Shown here: piece by piece, positions 1 through 9,388 of the stretch | How positions within the stretch are numbered: the first letter of the stretch is position 1 | How the letters are laid out: every line of letters starts with the position of its first letter | From: CAJXSN01 sp947492235 | GTDB lineage: Bacteria > Pseudomonadota > Alphaproteobacteria > Sphingomonadales > Sphingomonadaceae | Reading direction: 5' to 3' | DNA length: 64,000 bases | NCBI RefSeq assembly: GCF_042492175.1 | Contig: NZ_CP170453.1 | Coordinates: forward strand, 558,001-622,000 | Notes under the pieces: model-generated | The model's input: the letters and a program-made list of their open reading frames with translations, nothing else | Database searches by the model: none | What the model was told of the DNA's origin: nothing | Position numbers and translations under genes: made by a program

Positions 1-21
1 GTTGACGTGTGACGATGCCAT
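1..21 (-). CDS. 5' end of an unidentified gene running out of the window
   Basis: An ATG on the minus strand at 21-19 opens a frame reading MASSHVN to the window edge. A strong AAGGAG Shine-Dalgarno lies 9 bases upstream (36-31). Only seven codons are visible, so no function can be given. The gene would be divergent from the DUF465 gene at 205, with the control region for both in 22-204. Confidence 0.5.
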
Positions 22-204
22 GGATGTGCTCTCCTTCAAGTGAAAGCGACTCGCCCATCGCGGGCGCGCCGCGTAATTGCATACAATCATAAAGCAGGGC
101 CTTTGCGAAGCCCTGACAAATACGGATGCGGCGGTTAAAGGCGTTTGCGCGACGAAGTGTTTTGCGTGCATATGCGCTGTCTGCGGGCACGTTAGGGAAC
201 GGAT

Positions 205-405
205 ATGATGGGCGAGGCAGAACTGCGCAAATGGCTCGACACGCTGCGCACGGAGCACCGCGATCTGGATGCCGCCATCACCGCTCTGCAGGCCACCGGA
301 TCAACCGATCAGCTGCAAATCGCCCGGCTGAAAAAGCGCAAACTGCAATTGCGTGACAAGATCGCGATGGTCGAAGATCAGCTGATCCCCGATATAATTG
401 CGTAG
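205..405 (+). CDS. DUF465 (YdcH-like) small coiled-coil protein
   Basis: This 66-residue, highly charged protein is predicted to be almost entirely helical. It has the DUF465/YdcH pattern: a short helix with LRTEHRDLD near residues 15-23, a turn, then a basic helix (RLKKRKLQLRDKI, about 41-53) and a short acidic tail. Such proteins are common in alphaproteobacteria, often in pairs near other small unknown genes; their biochemical role is not established. The start codon overlaps a second in-frame ATG (MM). An overlapping 76-codon frame from 126 has no family features and was not accepted. Confidence 0.8.
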   Translation: MMGEAELRKWLDTLRTEHRDLDAAITALQATGSTDQLQIARLKKRKLQLRDKIAMVEDQLIPDIIA

Positions 406-817
406 TTTGTTGCGCACCCCATCCGGGGTGCGATCTCCTCGCTCACACGCCTTTCAGGCGCGTCGCTGCGGGCGGCCGGTCGGCCTTTGCGGGGCCTCTC
501 GGCCCCGGTCCGTTCCAAGCCATTGATATCGCTGCGGAGCACGGTCTGCGACCAGCAGGCCGCAAGGGCGACCGCCCGCCCACAGGGGCCCGTAGCGAAG
601 CGGAGGAACAGCCCCGAGGACGCGCCCACAGATGTGGACGCATGAAACAAAATCTCCCGCACGAGAAAAATCTACAAACAAACACCCGCGCTCAAACACC
701 TCCCCCTCCCCACTCCCTTCAAAACCGTTTCAACGCGGGACAGGCTCGGTCCCGTTGCGGGATATCCCGTTCGCGGGCCTTTCCAGCATCGCTGCACAGG
801 CTTAGCGGCGGATACAA
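406..817. repeat. Palindrome-rich non-coding spacer, possible dispersed repeat or structured RNA
   Basis: This 412-base gap has no credible gene but is full of inverted repeats. There is an 8-bp stem with a 4-base loop at 413-432 (CGCACCCC/GGGGTGCG), a GGGGCC-TCTC-GGCCCC hairpin at 491-506 and further GC-rich palindromes up to about 620. An AC/AAAC-rich tail follows at 640-710. Three overlapping minus-strand frames (80-94 codons) cross it; none has a recognisable domain, and frames open by chance in such GC-rich DNA. It could be a mobile palindromic repeat (inference from its look) or a structured RNA. I could not match it to RNase P RNA, tmRNA or SRP RNA. The last ~100 bases presumably hold the promoter for the gene at 818. 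Confidence 0.35.
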
Positions 818-1291
818 ATGACGGGCGTAGGCAACATCAATCCAGCGATAATTGAATCGCTTTACGGAGAGGCGCTGGTGCTCGCCGATGATGTGCGTGC
901 GGCGTTCGATCTGGCGCCTGCAAAGGAAACCGGCCTGCCGCGCGATCACTGGCGCATTGCGCTGTCGAGCGAGGGTTTGAAGGCCACCACCCGCGTGATG
1001 CATGTCCTGGCATGGCTATTGAACCAGCGGGCCTATCTGAAAGGCGATATGTCCGAGTTCCAGCTCCAGCGCACCGGCCATTTGCCGCCCGACCGTGCGC
1101 CCGATCCCGAATCGTTGATGATGCTGGAGCCGATGACGCGCGAACTGATTGTCGACACGACACGGCTGCATACGCGCGTCGCACGTCTCGATGCCGCTTG
1201 GCAGGCGGAACGCGCACAGCAAAATCCCGACGGGACCAGTGCAATCCACCGTCTGCGCGAGCGCCTCGGTCAGGCTGTCACCCGGCTTTAA
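818..1291 (+). CDS. rcdA: DUF1465 / RcdA-like regulator of CtrA degradation
   Basis: This 157-residue helical protein matches the DUF1465 family, which includes Caulobacter RcdA. In Caulobacter, RcdA is an adaptor that works with CpdR and PopA to deliver CtrA to the ClpXP protease during the cell cycle. Visible features are a helical N-terminus (IIESLYGEALVLADDVR), the central segment KATTRVMHVLAWLLNQRAYL (about 53-72), which is the family's most conserved part, and a long C-terminal helix. Length is usual. It stands alone, convergent with glpK (8 bases between stops). The family call is good; the cell-cycle role in this organism is inference from the Caulobacter homologue. Confidence 0.75.
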   Translation: MTGVGNINPAIIESLYGEALVLADDVRAAFDLAPAKETGLPRDHWRIALSSEGLKATTRVMHVLAWLLNQRAYLKGDMSEFQLQRTGHLPPDRAPDPESLMMLEPMTRELIVDTTRLHTRVARLDAAWQAERAQQNPDGTSAIHRLRERLGQAVTRL

Positions 1292-1298
1292 GCACGGT

Positions 1299-2765
1299 TC
1301 AGGCTGCCGCGAGCGCCTTCTTCCAGCGGGCGAGCCGGGCATCGCGCACAGCATTCCCCATCGCCGGCTCAAAGCTGCGTACGCCGCCGCGCATGGCTTG
1401 AGCAGCGCTCGGCAAATCGGGATGCAGGCCGGCCCCCACCGATGCGGCAATTGCCGCGCCCAGTGCGGTTGTTTCGACGAAGTCAGGCCGCTCCACGGTT
1501 AGCCCCAGCATATTGGCCAGATCCTGCGCCATCCAGTCATTCGCGCTCATCCCGCCATCGATACGAAGGGTCTTCCACTCGGCTCCGTCGGCGGCGAAGG
1601 CCTGCGCCAGATCATGCGTCTGATGCGCCATCGCCTCCAGCGCCGCGCGCGCGATCTGCGCCTTGCCACTGGCAAAGCTGAGCCCGGCAATCACCCCGCG
1701 CGCATCGGCCCGCCAATGCGGCGCGCCCAGCCCCGCCAGCGCGGGCACGATCACCACTTCGCCGCTATCCTCGACCGAGCGGGCCAGCGCCTCCGTCTCC
1801 GCCGCACTGCCGATAATGCCCAGCGAATCGCGCAGCCACTGGACCAGACTGCCCGCGACAAAAACCGACCCCTCGATCGCATAGGTCCGCGCGCCGTCTT
1901 CCTGATACAGAACCGTGCCCAGCATGCGGTGGGTGGATCGGGGCGGCACCTGCCCGTTATTCGCCAGCACGAAGGCGCCAGTGCCATAGGTCGCCTTGGT
2001 TTCGCCATGCGCGAAGCAGCCTTGCCCGATAGTGGCCGATTGCTGGTCGCCGACCATGGCCGTTATCGGAATTGCCCGCCCGAACAGAGCCGCATCTGTC
2101 TCTGCCAGCGGGCCATGGGTATCGGTGACCCGCGGCAATGCGTCCGCAGGCACGCCGAGCAAATCGCACAGTGCGGGATCGAACTCCGCCCCTTCCAGCG
2201 GTAGCAGCAGCGTGCGGCTGGCATTGCTGGCATCGGAAATATGCGTGCCGCCGGAAAGCTTGGCGACCAGCCAGCTTTCCACGGTGCCGAGCGCCAACCG
2301 GTCCGCCTTGGCCGCTTCCGCCACAGCAGGCTCGTGATCGATCAGCCAGCGCATCTTGGTGCCGGAGAAATACGGGTCGAGCAGCAGGCCGGTGCTCTCT
2401 TGCACCGCCTCCTCATGACCGGCTTCGCGCAGCTCTGCGCAGAAATCCGCCGTGCGCCGGTCCTGCCAGACAATCGCGCGTGCGAGTGGCTCCAGCGTAA
2501 CGCGATCCCACGCTACCACAGTCTCGCGCTGGTTGGTGATGCCGATGCAGGCGACCCGGTCAGCTCCGACCTTGCCCACCAGCTCCTTCGCGCAGGCCAG
2601 CGTGCGTTCCCATATCTCGCCCGCATCATGTTCCACCCAACCGGGCTGCGGGTAATGCTGCGTCAGTTCCTGCTGCGCAGTGCCGTGGACCTTACCATCG
2701 GCCCCGAACAGGATGGCGCGGGTGGAGGTGGTCCCCTCGTCCAGCACCAGAATGAGATCCGCCAT
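1299..2765 (-). CDS. glpK: Glycerol kinase
   Basis: FGGY-family sugar kinase (488 aa) that phosphorylates glycerol to sn-glycerol 3-phosphate with ATP in the cytoplasm. The N-terminal nucleotide-binding motif DEGTTSTR is at residues 9-16. Other glycerol-kinase signatures are GITNQRETVVAWDR, the segment VGDQQSATIGQ and the C-terminal DGGMSANDW. Length is close to E. coli GlpK (502). The start at 2765 is chosen because MADLILVLDEG is the natural family N-terminus and GGGGAGAG precedes it; a longer frame to 2918 adds 51 residues without family character. It is divergent from the MBL-fold gene at 2836. No glpF or glpD lies next to it, so it is an isolated member of the glycerol pathway. Confidence 0.95.
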   Translation of the reverse strand: MADLILVLDEGTTSTRAILFGADGKVHGTAQQELTQHYPQPGWVEHDAGEIWERTLACAKELVGKVGADRVACIGITNQRETVVAWDRVTLEPLARAIVWQDRRTADFCAELREAGHEEAVQESTGLLLDPYFSGTKMRWLIDHEPAVAEAAKADRLALGTVESWLVAKLSGGTHISDASNASRTLLLPLEGAEFDPALCDLLGVPADALPRVTDTHGPLAETDAALFGRAIPITAMVGDQQSATIGQGCFAHGETKATYGTGAFVLANNGQVPPRSTHRMLGTVLYQEDGARTYAIEGSVFVAGSLVQWLRDSLGIIGSAAETEALARSVEDSGEVVIVPALAGLGAPHWRADARGVIAGLSFASGKAQIARAALEAMAHQTHDLAQAFAADGAEWKTLRIDGGMSANDWMAQDLANMLGLTVERPDFVETTALGAAIAASVGAGLHPDLPSAAQAMRGGVRSFEPAMGNAVRDARLARWKKALAAA

Positions 2766-2835
2766 AACTCTCCCCAAAACACGCAATTCCGTCCGCGGCG
2801 TGACATGGCGCAGCTTGGCCCCCATATGCAAGATC

Positions 2836-3708
2836 ATGGCAGAAATACCGCCCAAACCGTGGCCCACCGGCCTTGTCGAACGCCCCGAGCCTCTGGTCGG
2901 GCGCGTGCTCGCGCCCAATCCTTCGCCCTACACCTTTACCGGCACCCAGACCTACATCGTCGGCACCGGTGACGCTGTGGCCGTAATCGATCCGGGGCCG
3001 GACGAGCCGGACCATATCGACGCTATCATCGCCGGGGTTGGCGAAGCCAAAATCGCCGCCATCATGTGCACCCACACCCACCGCGACCACTCGCCCGCTG
3101 CCGCGCCGCTGGCAGAGCGCACTGGCGCGCCCATTGTCGGCTGTGCACCGTTGGTGCTGGAGGGTGAGGGCCCGCGATTGGATGAAAGCTTTGACACCAC
3201 CTATGCGCCCGACAGGGTGTTGGAGGATGGCGAGGCAATGACCGGTCCGGGCTGGACCCTGCGCGCGGTCCACACGCCCGGCCATACGTCGAACCATCTG
3301 TGCTTCGCGCTGGAGGAAACCGGCGCGCTGTTCACCGGCGACCACGTGATGGGCTGGTCCACCAGCGTGGTGGTGCCGCCCGATGGCGATATGGGTGATT
3401 ACATGTCCAGTCTGGAGAAGCTCTATGCGCGGGAAGACCGCGTCTACTATGCAGCTCACGGCGCACCGATGGAAAAACCGCGCCAGCTGGTGCGCGGCAT
3501 GATGGGCCACCGCCGCCAGCGCGAGAACCAGATCCTGCGCCTTCTGGGCGAGGCACCGCGCACTCTGCCTGAATTTATCCCGCTGATGTACAAAGGGCTG
3601 GACCCCCGTTTGGACAAGGCCGCACAGATGAGCGTAAGTGCACATCTGATCGATCTGGAACGTCGCGGCATGGTCAGCCGTTCGGATGAAACATGGCAAA
3701 CGATCTGA
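2836..3708 (+). CDS. MBL-fold metallo-hydrolase (LACTB2-like, with C-terminal winged helix)
   Basis: This 290-residue metallo-beta-lactamase-fold protein has the zinc motif HTHRDH at residues 80-85. Further metal ligands lie in HTPGHTSNH and FTGDHVM, and a last histidine in YAAHGAP. The C-terminal 60 residues (MGHRRQRENQ to LERRGMV) form a small helical domain like the winged helix of LACTB2-type hydrolases. Some relatives are endoribonucleases and others thioester hydrolases; the substrate cannot be decided from sequence. The start at 2836 gives the family N-terminus and leaves a 70-base divergent promoter region shared with glpK. The end overlaps the next gene by 16 bases, so the two are probably co-transcribed. 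Confidence 0.85.
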   Translation: MAEIPPKPWPTGLVERPEPLVGRVLAPNPSPYTFTGTQTYIVGTGDAVAVIDPGPDEPDHIDAIIAGVGEAKIAAIMCTHTHRDHSPAAAPLAERTGAPIVGCAPLVLEGEGPRLDESFDTTYAPDRVLEDGEAMTGPGWTLRAVHTPGHTSNHLCFALEETGALFTGDHVMGWSTSVVVPPDGDMGDYMSSLEKLYAREDRVYYAAHGAPMEKPRQLVRGMMGHRRQRENQILRLLGEAPRTLPEFIPLMYKGLDPRLDKAAQMSVSAHLIDLERRGMVSRSDETWQTI

Positions 3709-4373
3709 AGACTTCCGAACCGACAGACACCAAATCCGCAAGTCTAGCCCGCGTGCAAGCAGTGCCGTGGTTGATAGTGATTGCGCTGATGGGGGCAGTC
3801 GCATGGCTGGGCTGGCGCGCTTTCTATTATCAGGAGGAAGGCGATCCGGTCGGCAGCGCCATGCTCGCTTTCGAGAAGCAGAATGCCCTCACCGTGTTCA
3901 GTTCGCGGTTCGAGGTCGTGGCGGAAAGCGAAGATACACGCGGCGTCTTGGGCGTGCCGATTTTGCAGTCGCGCCAAGCGACCATTGTCCCGGCAAGCGT
4001 GGAATACCGGCTCGACCTGTCCGGTATGGACCGCGATAATTTTGCATGGGACGCCGAGGGCGAAACGCTGACAGTGACGCTGCCACAGATCCAGACCAGC
4101 AAGCCCAATATCGACGAGGCACAGGCGCGGGTCTTTACCGAGGGCGCTTGGGTCACCCGCGATGCCTCGACCGATCTGGCGCGCAACAATTCGCAGCAGG
4201 CAGAGCGTAAGGCCAGCGCCTTTGCCAAGAACCCGGAAATTCTGGCTATGGCACGCGAGGCAGCGGTGGCTGCGGTGCAGCAAAACCTAGCCATCCCGAT
4301 GCAGGTGGCGGGCTATGGCGATGTCAAAGTGGACGTGCGCTTTGAAGGGCAAAGCACCCCAGCCGGAAACTGA
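3693..4373 (+). CDS. DUF4230 domain membrane-anchored protein
   Basis: 226 residues: a short cytoplasmic N-terminus, one membrane segment at about residues 25-44 (WLIVIALMGAVAWLGWRAF), then a periplasmic DUF4230 domain. The domain shows the usual flow: FEKQNALTVFSSRFEVV, a beta-rich middle (VEYRLDLSGM) and a C-terminal helix with AREAAVAAVQQNL. The function of DUF4230 proteins is unknown; surface exposure in the periplasm is inferred. The start lies inside the MBL-fold gene (16-base overlap), which suggests translational coupling. Confidence 0.8.
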   Translation: MANDLKTSEPTDTKSASLARVQAVPWLIVIALMGAVAWLGWRAFYYQEEGDPVGSAMLAFEKQNALTVFSSRFEVVAESEDTRGVLGVPILQSRQATIVPASVEYRLDLSGMDRDNFAWDAEGETLTVTLPQIQTSKPNIDEAQARVFTEGAWVTRDASTDLARNNSQQAERKASAFAKNPEILAMAREAAVAAVQQNLAIPMQVAGYGDVKVDVRFEGQSTPAGN

Positions 4374-4532
4374 GCGGAAACAGGCAGTCACCAAAGGCGG
4401 GGTTGCCCTACCTACCCTTAATCTGGCAACAGCTTGCCAACGATAACCGGCGCAGCACGCCATACGCTGCGAGGAATTCGTGCCTGTTGCCATCCCGGCG
4501 GCGTGCGCGCCTGACGGGAAAGAGGGTCTATT

Positions 4533-6251
4533 TTGAGTACGCAACCGGCTGATAACGTCGCCCCTACCGATGCGATGGTCCCGCCCCTGTGCGATTTGCC
4601 AATCAATACGGCAGACAGCGGATTTTACCACGGGTTCAATAAGCTTGTGACGATCTCCGCCAAGGTGATCGTCGCAGCATTGATCCTGTGGGCGATCCTG
4701 TTTCCAGTCCATGCAAATGACACGCTGGCCCTCGCAAATGCTACACTGATCCGCGAATTTGCCGGGTGGTATGTCTATCTGGTCGCGTTCCTGATGTTGG
4801 TCGCGCTAGTGCTGGCTATCGTCCCGCAATCGGGATCCTTGCGCATCGGAGCACCCGGCGAAAAACCCGAATTCGGCCGCTTCTCGTGGTTCGCCATGCT
4901 GTTCGGTGCCGGGATCGGCATCGGTATGCTGACATATGCCACGGGCGAGCCGCTATCGCATTTCGGCACCAATCCCGACACCATTCGCGGCGTGGTCGAG
5001 CCGATGTCGGCAGAGACTATCCAGTCCGCCTATCGCTACACCTTCCTGCATTGGGGCTTTGCCGCCTGGGCGACTTACGCTCTGGTCGGGCTCGCGGTGG
5101 GGTACGTCGCCTATCGCCGCGGCTTGCCGCTGACCATCCGCTCGGGTCTTGCTCCGCTGTTCGGACTGCGCATGTCCGGCTTCTGGGGGCATCTGGTCGA
5201 CCTGGTGGCGGTGGTGGCGACCATTCTGGGTGTCGCGGTCACGATGAGCCTGGGCGTGGAGCAATTCGTTGCTGGACTCAGCCGTCTGGGCCTAGGCGAC
5301 TGGCTGCTGAATGAAGCGGGCACGGCTTCTGTCGCGGCGATTATCGTGGCGCTGATTGTGTTGGTCGGGGCCTCGACCCTCTCGGCGATTTCGGGCGTGG
5401 GGCGCGGAATCAAATGGCTCTCCAATCTCAACATGACACTCAGCTTCATCCTGCTGTCCGTCTTCCTCATTTTCGGATCGGGGATTGGCGGGGTCACGCT
5501 GCTGTTCACCTCGATCGCCGATTACCTTGTTTCTCTACCGGGCGACGCGCTCACTTTGTGGACAGCCGATGGCACCGAAACCGGCGATGCGCTTGCCCAG
5601 TGGCAGCTGGACTGGTCGGTCTTCTACTGGGCCTGGTGGATCGCCTTTGCGCCATTCGTGGGCATGTTCATTGCCCGTGTCTCGCGGGGCCGGACCATCC
5701 GTGAGTATGTTTTCGGAGTGGTTCTGGTGCCCTCCCTTATGTGCTTCATCTGGATGGCGCTGGCTGGCGGAACGGCCATCGAGCTGGTTCTTTCGGGCGC
5801 GGACGATGGTGCGATCATGGCAGCCACAATTTCGGACCAGCTCTACGCCACGCTGTCCAGCCTGTTCAGCTCCGGCATTGCCAGCCTGCTGTCGGGGCTC
5901 GTGGTCATACTGCTGATGACCTATCTCATCACCTCGGCCGACAGCGCGATCCTGATCGTCAACACGATCAACGGCGCGGGCGGCGAAGGGGAAGAAGGAA
6001 CCGAACGGCGCCATCACATTCTGTTCTGGGGCGCTGCCATCGCGCTGGTTGTGGGCAGTATGCTGATCCTCGGGGGGATCGATGCGATCCGCATCACGAT
6101 GATCATCGGCGCACTGCCATTCTCTGTAGTAGTCGCGCTGATGGCGGTCTCTATCCTGAAAGCGGTGATCTATGACGTGCGGCGCAAGCGTGACGGGGTG
6201 GAAACCCACTGCCCCGTGATTCTGGAAGAGGCCGCGGCCAAAGCCTCGTGA
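4533..6251 (+). CDS. BCCT-family betaine/choline/carnitine transporter
   Basis: This 572-residue inner-membrane protein has about 12 hydrophobic segments and BCCT signatures: GAGIGIGMLTYATGEP (near residues 129-144) and the tryptophan-rich signature segment DWSVFYWAWWIAFAPFVGMFIARVSRG split over one helix. BCCT carriers import trimethylammonium compounds such as glycine betaine, driven by Na+ or H+, usually in osmoprotection or as a nutrient source. The start appears to be TTG at 4533, preceded by AGAGGG; no good ATG lies upstream in frame. The C-terminus is short, without a long osmosensing tail. It is not next to betaine or choline catabolic genes, so the substrate is open. Confidence 0.93.
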   Translation: MSTQPADNVAPTDAMVPPLCDLPINTADSGFYHGFNKLVTISAKVIVAALILWAILFPVHANDTLALANATLIREFAGWYVYLVAFLMLVALVLAIVPQSGSLRIGAPGEKPEFGRFSWFAMLFGAGIGIGMLTYATGEPLSHFGTNPDTIRGVVEPMSAETIQSAYRYTFLHWGFAAWATYALVGLAVGYVAYRRGLPLTIRSGLAPLFGLRMSGFWGHLVDLVAVVATILGVAVTMSLGVEQFVAGLSRLGLGDWLLNEAGTASVAAIIVALIVLVGASTLSAISGVGRGIKWLSNLNMTLSFILLSVFLIFGSGIGGVTLLFTSIADYLVSLPGDALTLWTADGTETGDALAQWQLDWSVFYWAWWIAFAPFVGMFIARVSRGRTIREYVFGVVLVPSLMCFIWMALAGGTAIELVLSGADDGAIMAATISDQLYATLSSLFSSGIASLLSGLVVILLMTYLITSADSAILIVNTINGAGGEGEEGTERRHHILFWGAAIALVVGSMLILGGIDAIRITMIIGALPFSVVVALMAVSILKAVIYDVRRKRDGVETHCPVILEEAAAKAS

Positions 6252-6646
6252 AGTCCAAGCCAAGTCGCGAATTTTCTTTTCATGACCCGCACTTGCCGAG
6301 CTACATCAGATCAACTAGATTAATATAAATAAAGATTTGCCATTATTATATATTACTAGACCTTCTGAAGGCTGCTTTTAAGACAATACGCCCCCTCTTG
6401 GCGATCATCAAAATTACAGAAGCCTGATACACAAAATCAACGCCCGCCCGAAATCCTGTTGTCATTTTACAACACACTGGCATTGATGCCGCTAATCTTA
6501 AGAACTGCGGTGGCCTACGCCGATTCTGCTTGTTAGCTGCCGTGTCACAGAACCGGAATCGTCAGAAATTCCGCCTTTTCATTTTGTCGCACGGCCTGGT
6601 TCGCAAATTTCGCGTGACCGCCACAGTCCACACAGGGAACACATCC
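6252..6646 (+). promoter_or_regulatory. AT-rich upstream region of the TonB receptor gene
   Basis: This 395-base gap holds no gene. Bases about 6300-6370 are strikingly AT-rich compared with the GC-rich surroundings (runs such as TTAATATAAATAAAG and TTATTATATATTACT), as expected for a promoter and long leader. An in-frame upstream extension of the receptor (to 6530) lacks signal-peptide character and is taken as untranslated. The receptor's ribosome binding site is AGGGAA at about 6634-6639. I could not define a -35/-10 pair or an operator with confidence. Confidence 0.45.
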
Positions 6647-9295
6647 ATGAAATCTCTCCGCGCCAGCGTCTCGCTGGGCGTGCTTGCAGCCGTAACTGCC
6701 ACGCCAGCCTTCGCCCAAGACGCCGCTTCTGAAACAACCGAAGCTCGTCAGGGCGGCGTCCAGACGATCGTCGTGACCGCAACCAAGCGCAGCGAAGACC
6801 TGCAGGACGTTGCCATTTCGGTAAACGCCATTGGTGCCGAAGCTCTCGACGAGCTGGGCGTTGCCACGTTCGACGATTACCTGGAGCAACTGCCCAGCGT
6901 CACAGCTGGCGGTTCCGGCCCGGGCCAAAGCACAATCTATGTGCGCGGCCTCGCCTCCACTACGCCCAACCTGACCACCGCCGGTGTTGCGGGCCTCGCC
7001 CCCAACGTCGCGCTGTATCTTGACGACCAGCCGCTGGCGCAGCCGGGACGTAACCTCGATGTCTACGCTGCCGACCTCGAGCGGATCGAAGTTCTGGCAG
7101 GTCCGCAAGGCACGCTGTTCGGCGCGAGCTCGCAGGCCGGTGTGGTCCGCCTGATCACTGCCAAGCCCGACCTGAGCGGCTTCGATGCCGGTTTCGATCT
7201 GGAAACGTCCTTCACCAAAGGCGGCGAAGCCAGCTACAAGGCCGAAGGCATGGTCAACGTGCCGGTGACCGACAGTGTCGGCCTGCGTTTCGTGGCCTAT
7301 CTCGACGATCAGGGCGGCTATATCGACAATGTCGCAGGCGTCCGCTCCGCAGCCCGTAGCGCTCGCTTCCGCCCCGCGGGAACCGTCCGTCGCAACGGCG
7401 TACCAGTCAACACTCTTCGCGGCGGCTTCCAGGCCGGACAGGACCTTAGCGGTGTTCGCTTCCTGCGCACCCGCAATGACGGGCTGGTCGAGGAAGATTT
7501 CAACGACACACAATATGCCGGTTTCCGCGCCAGCGCGCGCTGGGAAATGACGCCCGACTGGCAGCTGACCGTCAGCCACGCGCGCCAGAGCGTCGAAAGC
7601 GACGGTGTGTTTTTTGCCGATCCGGAACTCGGTGGTCTCGACGGGCTGAATGTCCAGCGTTTCGAAGACGATGATCTGGAAGACGACTTCTCGAACACCA
7701 GCTGGACGGTCGAAGGCCGACTGGCGATGCTCGATATCGTCTACACCGGCGCCTACACCGATCGTCAGACCGAGCAGCGCGTCGATTATACCGACTACCT
7801 GTTTGTCGGCCAGTATCTGCCCTATTACATCTGTGACGGCAGCGTGACCTACCCCGGCACGGGCGTTGCACCGTCCGGCGTGTGTCAACCGCCGAACCTG
7901 TATGTCACCTCGGACAGCGAGACGACCGTGTTCACGCAGGAACTGCGCTTCAACACGCCTGCCGACGGGCGCTTCCGCGTAACCGCCGGTGCATTCTATT
8001 CCGATCTGGAACTGAAAGAGCGCAACGATTTTGCCTATCCCGGCAACGTTATCGCGCAGCCCTTTGGCCCGTTCAAACCGAACTTCCCGCAGGAAGGTTT
8101 CACCACCGAGCCCGGCCCGTTCCCGGCAGACACGATCTTCCGCAACGATATCCGCCGGACGGACGAGCAGTTCGGCCTGTTCGGTGAAGCCAGCTTCGAC
8201 ATCGTGCCCGATCTGCTGACGTTCACTTTCGGCGCGCGCTATTACAACATCGAAGTCGATTTCGAAGGCAGCGCCAACGGCTCGTTCTGCAACAGCTTCA
8301 GCGCGACCGACCAGAACGCGTTCGGTACGGATATCAACGATCTGTATGATGGCGACGGCCAGTTCACCTTTATCGGTAGCTGTAACCCGGCCCTGCGCCA
8401 GACGTTCAATGCCGGTGATACGATTGCCGACATTCAGGCCGCCGGTCTGTCGGCAGGTCAGGCCCAGCAGGTGTTCAACGCGCTGCAGGCACCGGACGTG
8501 GCGAAGGCCGAAGGCGCGATTTACAAGGGTACCATTACCCTGACGCCGACGCCGGACACGCTGTTCTACGCCACCTATTCGGAAGGCTTCCGTCCCGGAT
8601 TGCTCAACCGTCCGGGTGGCGCGACCAATGGCGCGGGCTTCACCGTTCCGTTCGAGCTCGAAACCGACGAGGTGAAGAACTACGAACTGGGTGCAAAGCT
8701 CGACCTTCTGGACGGCCAGCTGCGCTTCAACGCGTCAGCCTTCTATGTCGATATCAGCCGCCTGCAGACGACGATCTTCGACCCCAGCATCACCAATCTG
8801 TTCTTCAGCGACAACGCTGCCGATGCAGAGATCAAGGGCGTCGAAGGGGAATTCACGGTCGCACCCTATGCGGTGCCCGGCCTGACCGTCACTGGCGCGT
8901 TCAGCTTCCTCGATACCGAGATTACCGAGGTTCTGACGCCGACCACCGATGTGATCGTGGGCAGCGATCTGGCCTATGCGCCCAGCTTCCAGGGCAATGC
9001 CCGCGCACGTTACGAGTGGTTCTCCGGCCCGCTGGAATATCACCTGCAAGCGCAGGCCACGCATTCGTCCAGCAAGAAGACCGACATCATCTCGATCAAC
9101 ACGATCGAGCTGGACAGCTACACCACGGTTGGCCTCTCCATGGGTGTCAAGAAGGACCAGTGGAACATCGAGCTGTTCGCCGACAACATCTTTGACGAAC
9201 GCGCCGAAATTGCCGGCAACTTCATCAATGACCGCGAGCGGATTACGACCAACCGTCCGGCGACTGTCGGCATCCGGGTCGGCTTCGACTACTGA
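6647..9295 (+). CDS. TonB-dependent receptor (large, substrate unknown)
   Basis: Outer-membrane receptor of 882 residues. It has a 23-residue signal peptide ending in PAFA, a TonB-box-like segment TIVVTA at about residue 39, a plug domain (DDYLEQLPSVTAGG, YVRG, LAGPQGTLFGASSQAGVVRLIT) and a long beta-barrel ending in the C-terminal aromatic residue (GFDY). Such receptors take up iron chelates, glycans or other large solutes with energy from TonB-ExbBD. The start at 6647 gives a clean signal peptide. A terminator follows at 9322, then a TPR-sulfotransferase gene. Length and barrel features suggest a sphingomonad-type receptor rather than a siderophore receptor, but the ligand cannot be read from sequence. 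Confidence 0.92.
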   Translation: MKSLRASVSLGVLAAVTATPAFAQDAASETTEARQGGVQTIVVTATKRSEDLQDVAISVNAIGAEALDELGVATFDDYLEQLPSVTAGGSGPGQSTIYVRGLASTTPNLTTAGVAGLAPNVALYLDDQPLAQPGRNLDVYAADLERIEVLAGPQGTLFGASSQAGVVRLITAKPDLSGFDAGFDLETSFTKGGEASYKAEGMVNVPVTDSVGLRFVAYLDDQGGYIDNVAGVRSAARSARFRPAGTVRRNGVPVNTLRGGFQAGQDLSGVRFLRTRNDGLVEEDFNDTQYAGFRASARWEMTPDWQLTVSHARQSVESDGVFFADPELGGLDGLNVQRFEDDDLEDDFSNTSWTVEGRLAMLDIVYTGAYTDRQTEQRVDYTDYLFVGQYLPYYICDGSVTYPGTGVAPSGVCQPPNLYVTSDSETTVFTQELRFNTPADGRFRVTAGAFYSDLELKERNDFAYPGNVIAQPFGPFKPNFPQEGFTTEPGPFPADTIFRNDIRRTDEQFGLFGEASFDIVPDLLTFTFGARYYNIEVDFEGSANGSFCNSFSATDQNAFGTDINDLYDGDGQFTFIGSCNPALRQTFNAGDTIADIQAAGLSAGQAQQVFNALQAPDVAKAEGAIYKGTITLTPTPDTLFYATYSEGFRPGLLNRPGGATNGAGFTVPFELETDEVKNYELGAKLDLLDGQLRFNASAFYVDISRLQTTIFDPSITNLFFSDNAADAEIKGVEGEFTVAPYAVPGLTVTGAFSFLDTEITEVLTPTTDVIVGSDLAYAPSFQGNARARYEWFSGPLEYHLQAQATHSSSKKTDIISINTIELDSYTTVGLSMGVKKDQWNIELFADNIFDERAEIAGNFINDRERITTNRPATVGIRVGFDY

Positions 9296-9321
9296 TCGGT
9301 TCCCGCAAGGAACACGCGAAG

Positions 9322-9355
9322 CGGCGGGCGGGCGAACAGCCTTGCCCGCCGTTTT
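9322..9355 (+). terminator. Terminator after the TonB receptor gene
   Basis: An 8-bp perfect GC stem (CGGCGGGC at 9322-9329, GCCCGCCG at 9344-9351) with a 14-base loop is followed by TTTT. It lies 27 bases after the receptor stop and 34 bases before the sulfotransferase start, so the downstream gene may depend on read-through or its own promoter. Confidence 0.75.
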
Positions 9356-9388
9356 GCGTTTCGCGCACGTTCTGGCACTGGGGCGGAC

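Noticed and set aside
126..356. 76-codon plus-strand frame overlapping the DUF465 gene
   Set aside because: Basic, low-complexity translation without family features; it lies in another frame over a convincing DUF465 gene.
378..699. Three minus-strand frames (80-94 codons) in the spacer after the DUF465 gene
   Set aside because: They lie on a palindrome-rich stretch, share no frame or domain, and look like artefacts of GC-rich repeats.
2680..2835. N-terminal extension of the MBL-fold gene
   Set aside because: It overlaps the glpK start antisense, has no family character and no ribosome site; the start at 2836 fits better.
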